A DNA stretch of 51,445 nucleotides from Ignavibacteria bacterium (GTDB lineage Bacteria; Bacteroidota; Ignavibacteria; Tepidaquicellales; Tepidaquicellaceae), in the NCBI GenBank assembly GCA_026417495.1, contig JAOADD010000011.1, forward strand, positions 1-51,445, given 5' to 3'. Made by a program: the position numbers and the translations under genes. This document shows positions 45,238 through 51,445 of the stretch, in pieces. Each line of letters begins with the position of its first letter. Within the stretch, counting starts at the first letter, position 1. The notes beneath the pieces were generated by a model that was not told where the DNA came from, did not search any database, and was given only the letters and a program-made list of their open reading frames with translations.

Positions 45238-45272
45238 AAACCCCTGATCGAGCTTCAACTCGGTCGGGGTTT
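45238..45272 (+). terminator. Hairpin between hsp20 and dnaK (weak terminator or processing site)
   Basis: AAACCCC (45238-45244) / GGGGTTT (45266-45272), extended inward by GATCGAG / CTCGGTC with one G-U pair, one bulged T and a 6-base loop CTTCAA. The stem is strong, but only three T follow before TAATATAAC, so termination is likely partial. It could trim dnaK level relative to hsp20 or stabilise the hsp20 mRNA. It does not match the CIRCE/HrcA operator. Confidence 0.55.
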
Positions 45273-45301
45273 AATATAACTAAAAGAAAGGAAGAAAAAT
45301 T

Positions 45302-47233
45302 ATGGGAAAAATTATTGGTATTGATTTAGGCACCACAAACTCTTGTGTTGCTGTAATGGAAGGAAATGAACCCGTTGTAATACCAAATTCTGAAGGTTCA
45401 AGAACAACTCCTTCAGTAGTAGCATTTACAAAGACAGGTGAAAGAATTGTAGGAGAACCTGCTAAAAGGCAGGCAGTTACAAATCCAGAGAATACTATTT
45501 TCTCAATTAAAAGGTTTATGGGAAGGAGATACGATGAAGTCTTGGAAGAGATAAAGGAAGTACCATACAAAGTAATTAGAGGAGAAAATGATGTAGCAAG
45601 AGTTGAAATAACAGATAAAAGTACAAATCAAAAACGAGTATATTCCCCACCAGAAATATCTGCAATGATTCTGCAGAAAATGAAGAAAACTGCTGAAGAT
45701 TATCTTGGACATCCTGTAACAGAGGCAGTAATAACTGTTCCTGCTTATTTTAATGATTCTCAAAGGCAAGCAACAAAAGATGCAGGGCGAATTGCTGGTC
45801 TTGATGTAAAAAGGATCATCAATGAACCAACAGCAGCTGCATTAGCGTATGGATTAGATAAGAAGAAAAAGAATCATAAAGTTGCTGTCTATGATTTAGG
45901 TGGTGGAACTTTTGATATTTCTATACTTGAGCTTGGAGATGGAGTATTTGAAGTTAAAGCAACAAACGGAGATGGACATTTAGGAGGTGATGACTTCGAC
46001 CAGCGTTTAATTGATTACTTAGCCGATGAATTTCAAAAAAAGGAAGGGATAGATTTAAGAAAAGATCCAATGGCTTTGCAAAGATTAAAAGAAGCAGCTG
46101 AGAATGCAAAAAAAGCTCTCTCTTCAAGCCAACAAACAGAAGTTAATCTTCCGTATATTACTGCTACTGCTGATGGTCCAAAGTTTTTACTTGAAACGAT
46201 TACAAGAGCAAAATTCGAGTCTTTAATAGCTGATTTGGTTGAAAGAACAGTAGGACCTTGTGAAAAATGTATAAAAGATTCTGGATTCACTAAAGAAGAA
46301 ATTGATGAAGTGATTTTAGTTGGTGGTTCAACTCGAATCCCACTTGTACAGGAAACTGTAAAAAGAATTTTTGGTAAAGAACCTCACAAAGGTGTAAACC
46401 CTGACGAAGTGGTTGCTATCGGTGCTGCTATTCAAGGTGGTGTTCTTGCTGGAGATGTATCAGATGTGTTATTGCTTGATGTAACCCCTCTCTCTCTTGG
46501 AATTGAGACTTTAGGTGGAGTGATGACGAAGTTAATAGAAGCTAATACTACAATCCCAACAAGGAAGTCACAGATTTTCTCTACAGCAAGTGATAATCAA
46601 CCATCAGTAGAAATTCATGTGCTTCAAGGTGAAAGACCTATGGCTGTAGATAATAGGACACTTGGTAGGTTCCATTTAGATGGTATTCCACCTGCGCCAA
46701 GAGGAGTTCCTCAAATTGAAGTTACATTTGATATTGATGCAAACGGGATTTTGCATGTAACAGCAAAAGATCTTGGAACTGGTAAACAACAGGATATAAG
46801 GATTACTCATTCTTCGGGGTTGACTGAACAAGAAATAGAGAGAATGAAGCGAGATGCAAAAGAACACGAAGAAGAAGATAGAAAGAAAAAAGAATTGATT
46901 GATGCTAAAAATCAAGCAGATGCTCTTATATTCCAAGGTGAGAAACAACTAAAAGAATTCGAAAGTAAATTAAATCAACCAACTAGAGCAAAAATCCAAA
47001 GTGCTATTGATAGGTTAAAAGAAGTAGTAAAAAGAGATAATATAAACGAAATAAAATCTGCGATAGATGAATATAATGCAGCTTGGAATGAAGCTTCATC
47101 TCAAATGTATTCAAGTGCAAGGACTTATACACAAGAAGCTGATACTGGTTCACAGGCTAAACAAGATACAACCAAAGAGAGCAAAGATGATGGTAAAGTA
47201 GAAAACGCTGATTTTGAAGTTATGGATAAATAA
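45302..47233 (+). CDS. dnaK: Chaperone protein DnaK (Hsp70)
   Basis: A 643-residue ATP-driven chaperone. The nucleotide-binding domain starts [14 protein letters not shown] (residues 4-17) with [14 protein letters not shown], and [14 protein letters not shown] near 330-345. The linker [16 protein letters not shown] leads into the substrate-binding domain and a helical lid. The acidic C-terminus ends DFEVMDK. The ribosome site AAGGAAG lies before the ATG. No grpE, dnaJ or hrcA is adjacent. With no promoter seen in the 85-base gap, it is probably transcribed through the hairpin from the hsp20 promoter. Confidence 0.97.
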   Translation: MGKIIGIDLGTTNSCVAVMEGNEPVVIPNSEGSRTTPSVVAFTKTGERIVGEPAKRQAVTNPENTIFSIKRFMGRRYDEVLEEIKEVPYKVIRGENDVARVEITDKSTNQKRVYSPPEISAMILQKMKKTAEDYLGHPVTEAVITVPAYFNDSQRQATKDAGRIAGLDVKRIINEPTAAALAYGLDKKKKNHKVAVYDLGGGTFDISILELGDGVFEVKATNGDGHLGGDDFDQRLIDYLADEFQKKEGIDLRKDPMALQRLKEAAENAKKALSSSQQTEVNLPYITATADGPKFLLETITRAKFESLIADLVERTVGPCEKCIKDSGFTKEEIDEVILVGGSTRIPLVQETVKRIFGKEPHKGVNPDEVVAIGAAIQGGVLAGDVSDVLLLDVTPLSLGIETLGGVMTKLIEANTTIPTRKSQIFSTASDNQPSVEIHVLQGERPMAVDNRTLGRFHLDGIPPAPRGVPQIEVTFDIDANGILHVTAKDLGTGKQQDIRITHSSGLTEQEIERMKRDAKEHEEEDRKKKELIDAKNQADALIFQGEKQLKEFESKLNQPTRAKIQSAIDRLKEVVKRDNINEIKSAIDEYNAAWNEASSQMYSSARTYTQEADTGSQAKQDTTKESKDDGKVENADFEVMDK

Positions 47234-47254
47234 TTGTTCACCTGTCAAATAAAG

Positions 47255-47294
47255 AACCCTCTTATAATATATAACAATAAGAGGGTTTTTTATT
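47255..47294 (+). terminator. Intrinsic terminator after dnaK
   Basis: AACCCTCTTAT (47255-47265) / ATAAGAGGGTT (47277-47287), a perfect 11-bp stem with an 11-base loop, followed by TTTT and further T-rich sequence to 47294. It lies 21 bases after the dnaK stop and 25 bases before the stop of convergent ruvA; the A/T-rich flank on the other side may let it also serve ruvA. Confidence 0.85.
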
Positions 47295-47319
47295 TATATA
47301 ATAATTATTTGAATAAAAA

Positions 47320-47952
47320 CTAAATCGAGGCGATTTCCAGTGCTTTTTTTATTAAATCACCTGTCGTATATTTATTCTCTCCAAATAATTTAATTGCTTC
47401 TCTAATTAATTTTTCTGCTTCCATACGTACATATCCCAAATTCATTAGTGCAGTAAGTGCTTCTAACCTATACTGCTCCCTTTCAGTTAAATCTTTTGTA
47501 GTAACAGATGGAATAGAATCTAAGTATTCTGTTGAAGAAAGTTTAACAATTTTATCTTTTAACGAAGTAGAAATGATTTCCATTTTTTTAAGACCAAGCC
47601 CTGGTATTTTTATAGAAGATAGAGATTGTTTTCCTGTAATTAATCTAATAATCTCATCAAAACCTATATGACATAAAATGTTGTGAGCAGTTTTAGTACT
47701 GATACCACTCACACTCAAGAGAAGTTTAAAAATTTCTCTTTCTTTCTCATCAAAAAACCCATATAAAGCAATCGAATTTTCTTTTACATCCAAATATGTA
47801 AAAATGCTAACTTCAGAATCTATATCTTTAATATTTTCATACAATTTTCTTGTAATGAAAACATGATATCCAATATTTCCAACCTCAATAATAATATCTT
47901 TTATATTATTTTTGACAATTTTTCCTTTAATAAAAGAAATCATAATTTTCAA
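47320..47952 (-). CDS. ruvA: Holliday junction helicase subunit RuvA
   Basis: A 210-residue protein that binds four-way DNA junctions and loads the RuvB motor. It shows the N-terminal OB fold MISFIKGKIVKNNIKDIIIEVGNIGYHVFIT, a tandem helix-hairpin-helix region (LLLSVSGISTKTAHNILCHIG and IPGLGLKKMEIISTSLKDKI), and the C-terminal RuvB-contacting domain (LTALMNLGYVRMEAEKLIREA). The encoded start is MKIMISF; the second Met (MISF) is the usual family start. It overlaps ruvC by four bases. No ruvB lies in the window. Confidence 0.94.
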   Translation of the reverse strand: MKIMISFIKGKIVKNNIKDIIIEVGNIGYHVFITRKLYENIKDIDSEVSIFTYLDVKENSIALYGFFDEKEREIFKLLLSVSGISTKTAHNILCHIGFDEIIRLITGKQSLSSIKIPGLGLKKMEIISTSLKDKIVKLSSTEYLDSIPSVTTKDLTEREQYRLEALTALMNLGYVRMEAEKLIREAIKLFGENKYTTGDLIKKALEIASI

Positions 47953-48515
47953 TTTAAAATTTTATCAGGATTATCTTTAATAAACTCCAACCATGCTTTT
48001 CCATATTTCTTTTTATTTAAACCTCTATAATATATTCCATAGTTTTGCTTAACTAAGTGATAATAATGACAGAGAGCAACAGCAATAGCATCAAATGAGT
48101 CAAGAAACTTTGGCTCATCTTTTAAAGTAAAAGTACTTTTAACAAAATGCTTAACTAATTGCTTTGTTGCAGCACCATTACCCGTAACACTTTTCTTAAC
48201 CTCTCTTGGTGAATATTCAAATACTTTTAATCCTGAATTCAATGCTGCCACAATAGCAGCTCCACTTGCTTGACCCAACTTCAATGTTGATTGAATATTT
48301 TTCCCATAAAATGCAGTTTCTATTGCTAAATGCTCTGGTTTATATTTTCTGATTTTTCTTTTGCACCCCTCGTAAATATTTTTCAACCTTTCTATTTGTG
48401 GAAGTTTTTTATTTAATAATATAGCATCATACTCAATAATTTCTATTTTGCTACTTACACTGAGTATAGCAGTACCTGTAATAACAGAACCTGGATCAAC
48501 TCCGAAAATAATCAT
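47949..48515 (-). CDS. ruvC: Holliday junction resolvase RuvC
   Basis: A 188-residue endonuclease cutting Holliday junctions. Catalytic acidic residues are visible in IIFGVDPGSVITG (Asp7), AIETAFYGKN (Glu about 67) and SFDAIAVALCHYYH (Asp pair about 140-143). The GQASGAAIVAA and REVKKSVTGNGAATKQLV segments are typical. The C-terminal tail is slightly longer than in E. coli. It lies 13 bases downstream of yebC and overlaps ruvA by four bases, the common yebC-ruvC-ruvA order. Confidence 0.95.
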   Translation of the reverse strand: MIIFGVDPGSVITGTAILSVSSKIEIIEYDAILLNKKLPQIERLKNIYEGCKRKIRKYKPEHLAIETAFYGKNIQSTLKLGQASGAAIVAALNSGLKVFEYSPREVKKSVTGNGAATKQLVKHFVKSTFTLKDEPKFLDSFDAIAVALCHYYHLVKQNYGIYYRGLNKKKYGKAWLEFIKDNPDKILN

Positions 48516-48528
48516 TAAGATAGTCTAA

Positions 48529-49248
48529 TTAAAATTCTACATTTGTATAAACATTCTGAACATCATCATGGTCTTCTAATGCTTCAATAAATTTTATCAC
48601 CTCAGAAGCACTCTTATCATCCAGTTTAAGTGGGGTTTTTGCAACATATTGTAAACTTGCATTTTCAATTTTATAATTCTTTGATTCTATTGCCTTTCTC
48701 ACTTTCTCAAAATTTTCAACGGTAGTAATAACTTCAAAAAATTCTGTTTCATCTTTTAAATCTTCAGCACCTGCGTCAAGAATAATTTCCATAATCTCAT
48801 CTTCGGAATGATTTTCTTTTGCAACAAGGATAACCCCTTTTCTTTCGAACATCCAGTTCACTGAACCAGTTTCACCAAGATTACCATGATGCTTTGAAAT
48901 TAAATGCCTTAATTCTGCAACAGTTCTGTTTCTGTTATCAGTTACACATTCAATTATAACTGCTGCTCCGTGAGGGGCATAAGCTTCATAATTTATTTCT
49001 TCATACTTAACCCCTTCCAGTTCACCTGTTCCTTTCTTTATTGCCCTAATGATGTTTTCTTGAGGCATATTATTAGACTTTGCATTCATAATTGCAAGCC
49101 TAAGTCTTGGGTTTCCTTCGGGGTCTCCACCGCCATCTCGTGCAGCAATAGTGATTTCTTTAATTAACTTTGTAAAGATTTTCCCTCTTGCTGCATCATT
49201 AGCGGCTTTTTTTCTTTTTATTGTTGCCCATTTAGAATGACCAGACAT
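48529..49248 (-). CDS. yebC: YebC/PmpR/TACO1 family protein
   Basis: A 239-residue protein starting with the family signature MSGHSKWATIKRKKAANDAARGKIFTKLIKEI and continuing NMPQENIIRAIKKGTGE, YAPHGAAVIIECVTDNRNRT and LGETGSVNWMFERKG. Family members have been described both as DNA-binding transcription regulators and as translation factors that relieve ribosome pausing, so the role is best left general. It sits between recJ and ruvC, 25 bases from recJ. Confidence 0.95.
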   Translation of the reverse strand: MSGHSKWATIKRKKAANDAARGKIFTKLIKEITIAARDGGGDPEGNPRLRLAIMNAKSNNMPQENIIRAIKKGTGELEGVKYEEINYEAYAPHGAAVIIECVTDNRNRTVAELRHLISKHHGNLGETGSVNWMFERKGVILVAKENHSEDEIMEIILDAGAEDLKDETEFFEVITTVENFEKVRKAIESKNYKIENASLQYVAKTPLKLDDKSASEVIKFIEALEDHDDVQNVYTNVEF

Positions 49249-49273
49249 AATATAAAATTTATGTTTTTTTTAA

Positions 49274-51010
49274 TTAATTAAATTTAATATCCTTTATTCT
49301 TAACTTACCAATGGGAAAATTATTCCAATGAATAACATCAATAGTATAACACACATTACATGAAACTCCAGGTTTTATATTTTCAACAAGTTTAGTTTCA
49401 TAAGGTAAATTAGCTTCAAATGAAATGTTTGATGAAGGGTCAGTCAATTTGAATATTATACAATAATTTTTGAAATGTTTTAAAATATTTTCAATAATAA
49501 GATTTCTGGTCATAAATATAGGATTTGGATTCCCTGGTCCAAACGGTTCGAAATAATCAAGTACATTTAAAAATATTGGATCTATCTCTTGAAATTTTAA
49601 TTCAACTTCATACTCAAAATCCGGTGATGAATCTTTATTAATAAGTTTTTCTTTTGCAATAAGATTAAATTTCTCTCTAAATCTATCTATATCCTCTACC
49701 TTTAATTCTAGACCTGCAGCATAAAAATGACCACCAAATTGTATTAACAAATCTTCACATTGTTTCAAAGCTTCATAAATATTGAAATCATTAATACTTC
49801 TTGCACTCCCTTTTGCAACGCCATTAGTAGTAGATAGTACAATTGCTGGTAGATTGTATTTTTCAACAAGTCTGGCAGCAACAATACCAATGACACCAGG
49901 ATGCCAATCATCCTTATGTAATACTATAGAAAATGAGTTTTCGTTCAAATACTTTTCTTCAAATAATTCAATTGCTTGCTTCGTTGTTTCTTGATCCATT
50001 TCCCGTCTGTCAGTATTTGTATCATCAAGTTCAGATGATAGTTGATTTAATTTTTCCTTATCTTCACAAAGTAAAAATTCAATTGCTCTTTTAGCATCAC
50101 CTAACCTACCAACAGCATTAAGTCGCGGTGCAATAGAATATACAATACTAGTTGTGTTGATTTTATTTACAATACCTGTTGGAATTTTCGAAATTAATGT
50201 TCTTATTGAAGGTCTTGGAGATTTATTCATAATATCAAAGCCAGCATTAATAAGAATTCTATTTTCATCTATTACAGGTGAAATATCTGATGCAGTAGCA
50301 ATAGCTACAAGGTCAAGGTATTTAGTTATAAGTTCATTTCTATTTAATTTCTTACAAACTGCCTGAATAAGTTTAAATGCGACACCAGTACCACACAGGT
50401 GTTTAAAAGGATATGGACAATCATTTCGCATCGGATTTAAAACTGCAAGAGCATTAGGGATTTTTTCTTGGGGTTGATGATGGTCACATATTATAAAATC
50501 AATCCCTAAAGAATTAGCAATTTCAATTTTATCAATAGCTGTAATTCCAAAATCTATAGCTACTATTAATTTAATGTTTCTTTCTTTCGCTAAATTAATA
50601 GCATTGATAGAAATTCCATATCCTTCAGTTTCCCTATCAGGAATATAAATTTCTGTTTCTACCCCAAATTCATTTAAAAACAAATGAAACATAGAAGCTC
50701 CACATGTACCATCAACATCATAATCACTTGTAATCATAATTTTTTCTTTACTGGATATGGCTTTAAGAATCCTGTTGCACGCCTTATCCATATCCTTCAT
50801 AAGAAAAGGTTCATAGAGTCTCTCAAGTTGTGGTTTAAAAAACTTAATGATATCAATATGACTTGTAATCCCGCGTAAAAATAACAACCGAAGGAGAGTT
50901 TCTGATAATTTTACTTTATCTTTTACCTTTTCATAAAAATCTTTAAAATCAATTTGTTTCCCAATACCATTTTTCGGTTTTAGTTCTTTTAATTTCCAAG
51001 TTTTTTTCAA
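49274..51010 (-). CDS. recJ: Single-stranded-DNA-specific exonuclease RecJ
   Basis: A 578-residue 5'-3' ssDNA exonuclease used in recombination and repair. The DHH domain shows ITSDYDVDGTCGASMFHLFL (about 91-110), IVAIDFGITA and ICDHHQP (about 174-180). The DHHA1 domain shows QFGGHFYAAGLELK (about 425-438). A C-terminal OB-like domain follows. Length and motif order are normal. It is immediately downstream of the tRNA-Leu gene and shares the strand and probably the promoter with it, at the head of a recombination operon recJ-yebC-ruvC-ruvA. Confidence 0.95.
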   Translation of the reverse strand: MKKTWKLKELKPKNGIGKQIDFKDFYEKVKDKVKLSETLLRLLFLRGITSHIDIIKFFKPQLERLYEPFLMKDMDKACNRILKAISSKEKIMITSDYDVDGTCGASMFHLFLNEFGVETEIYIPDRETEGYGISINAINLAKERNIKLIVAIDFGITAIDKIEIANSLGIDFIICDHHQPQEKIPNALAVLNPMRNDCPYPFKHLCGTGVAFKLIQAVCKKLNRNELITKYLDLVAIATASDISPVIDENRILINAGFDIMNKSPRPSIRTLISKIPTGIVNKINTTSIVYSIAPRLNAVGRLGDAKRAIEFLLCEDKEKLNQLSSELDDTNTDRREMDQETTKQAIELFEEKYLNENSFSIVLHKDDWHPGVIGIVAARLVEKYNLPAIVLSTTNGVAKGSARSINDFNIYEALKQCEDLLIQFGGHFYAAGLELKVEDIDRFREKFNLIAKEKLINKDSSPDFEYEVELKFQEIDPIFLNVLDYFEPFGPGNPNPIFMTRNLIIENILKHFKNYCIIFKLTDPSSNISFEANLPYETKLVENIKPGVSCNVCYTIDVIHWNNFPIGKLRIKDIKFN

Positions 51011-51034
51011 TTTTAAACATATTAATTTTTTTAG

Positions 51035-51119
51035 TGCTCAAAGAGGGATTCGAACCCTCACCTTAAAAATTAAGACTGCACCCTGAATGCAGCGCGTCTA
51101 CCAATTCCGCCATTTGAGC
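51035..51119 (-). tRNA. tRNA-Leu (anticodon CAG)
   Basis: On the minus strand: acceptor GCTCAAA paired with TTTGAGC, D arm GCGGAATTGGTAGACGC, anticodon stem CTGCA/TGCAG with loop TTCAGGG (anticodon CAG, reading CUG), a long class II variable arm (TCTTAATTTTTAAGG), and T arm GAGGG-TTCGAAT-CCCTC. The discriminator base is A and no CCA is encoded. The 85-base length and long variable arm fit leucine. Confidence 0.95.
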
Positions 51120-51133
51120 ATTATATTATTAAT

Positions 51134-51164
51134 GAAAGATACCAATTGAAAGTTGAAATTTCAA
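51134..51164 (-). promoter_or_regulatory. Promoter of tRNA-Leu and the recJ operon
   Basis: On the minus strand, TTGAAA (complement of 51159-51164), a 17-base spacer, then TATCTTTC (complement of 51134-51141), a TAnnTTT box. The predicted transcript start is near 51129, ten bases before the 5' end of the tRNA. Confidence 0.55.
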
Positions 51165-51223
51165 TTTGAAAAAATTTACCCTTACATTTGCACATTCAAT
51201 AACAAATCTACACACTATTAATA

Positions 51224-51265
51224 AAAAATCACTCTATACTCTTAACAGAATATAAAGTGATTTTT
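51224..51265 (-). terminator. Terminator after the window-edge T9SS gene
   Basis: AAAAATCACT (51224-51233) / AGTGATTTTT (51256-51265) with a 22-base loop that may fold partly. T-runs follow the stem on both strands, so it could be bidirectional. On the minus strand it lies about 30 bases past the stop of the gene at the window edge and upstream of the tRNA promoter. Confidence 0.6.
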
Positions 51266-51294
51266 ATATAAAAATTTTTATAAAGAGATTAAAA

Positions 51295-51445
51295 CTATTT
51301 AATCAATACCATTCTCTTAGTATCAGAGAAATCCTGTGTCCTTATTGTGTAAAAGTATACTCCACTTGAAAGTCGCTCTCCTGACCAGCTTATCTCATAT
51401 CTGCCCTGCTCCTGCTCCTGATTTACTAACTCCTCTACTACTCGA
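51295..51445 (-). CDS. 3' end of a T9SS cargo gene (partial)
   Basis: Fifty codons of a minus-strand frame that enters from the right edge and stops with TAG at 51295-51297. The visible residues include GRYEISWSGERLSSGVYFYTIRTQDF and end SDTKRMVLIK, the last part of a T9SS type A sorting domain almost identical in form to those of the genes at 2537 and 14139. A short Gln-Glu repeat (NQEQEQG) precedes it. The rest of the protein lies outside the window. Confidence 0.85.
   Translation of the reverse strand, partial: RVVEELVNQEQEQGRYEISWSGERLSSGVYFYTIRTQDFSDTKRMVLIK

Noticed and set aside
45238-45272. CIRCE/HrcA operator between hsp20 and dnaK
   Set aside because: The inverted repeat does not match TTAGCACTC-N9-GAGTGCTAA in sequence or spacing.
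1-51445. CRISPR arrays, insertion sequences and rRNA genes
   Set aside because: I saw no regularly spaced repeats, no transposase gene with terminal repeats and no rRNA-like sequence.

Overview
The window is strongly AT-rich and reads as a chromosome segment of an Ignavibacteria-like member of the Bacteroidota/Chlorobi (FCB) group. The main evidence is a set of secreted proteins ending in type IX secretion (T9SS) sorting domains of the YQNYPNPFNPSTKIKF...SDTKKMLLIK type, two PorV/PorQ-like outer-membrane proteins, and promoters of the Bacteroidota form (TTG, then a 17-base spacer, then TAnnTTTG). The taxonomic call is inference from these families; there is no rRNA in the window.

Layout. 1-2.4 kb: a long AT-rich stretch without genes, then an isolated phage terminase small/large subunit pair with its own promoter and no other phage gene. 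2.5-4.1 kb: a secreted LamG/T9SS protein. 4.6-13.2 kb (minus strand): saccharopine-dehydrogenase-like enzyme, tpiA, photolyase and an IMPDH/GMPR-like enzyme; then sucC, pruA and a secreted serine hydrolase, with a clear terminator between the two groups. 13.4-18.2 kb (minus): a lipoprotein, a large T9SS propeller protein, and overlapping purE(class II)-purC. 18.4-22.3 kb (plus): ABC exporter ATPase and permease and a GT39-like membrane protein. 22.3-25.8 kb (minus): glgA, a beta-CASP metallo-beta-lactamase-fold nuclease and 3-methyladenine DNA glycosylase.

26.1-31.6 kb (plus): the translation/transcription operon rimP-nusA-infB-rbfA-truB. It is headed by a compact leader made of two hairpins, the second an intrinsic terminator placed directly before rimP. 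31.7-36.1 kb: a lipoprotein, a propeller protein with a FlgD-like C-terminus, and two PorV-like barrels, probably one exported-protein unit. 36.1-43.9 kb: a tightly packed surface-glycan operon with a GT39-like transferase, a FemAB/GNAT-like protein, a nucleotide-sugar SDR, a formyltransferase (the last two resemble a split ArnA), an amidohydrolase, a GT4-like transferase and a flippase.

44.0-47.3 kb: a small secreted protein, then hsp20-dnaK behind a near-consensus sigma-54 promoter. 47.3-51.4 kb (minus): ruvA, ruvC, yebC, recJ and tRNA-Leu(CAG), headed by a good promoter, then the 3' end of another T9SS cargo gene at the window edge.

The points most worth a second look are the rimP leader attenuator, the sigma-54 element in front of hsp20-dnaK, the orphan terminase pair, the split-ArnA-like glycan module, and two genes (truB and the GT39 at 36.1 kb) whose conserved N-termini have no ATG/GTG/TTG start.
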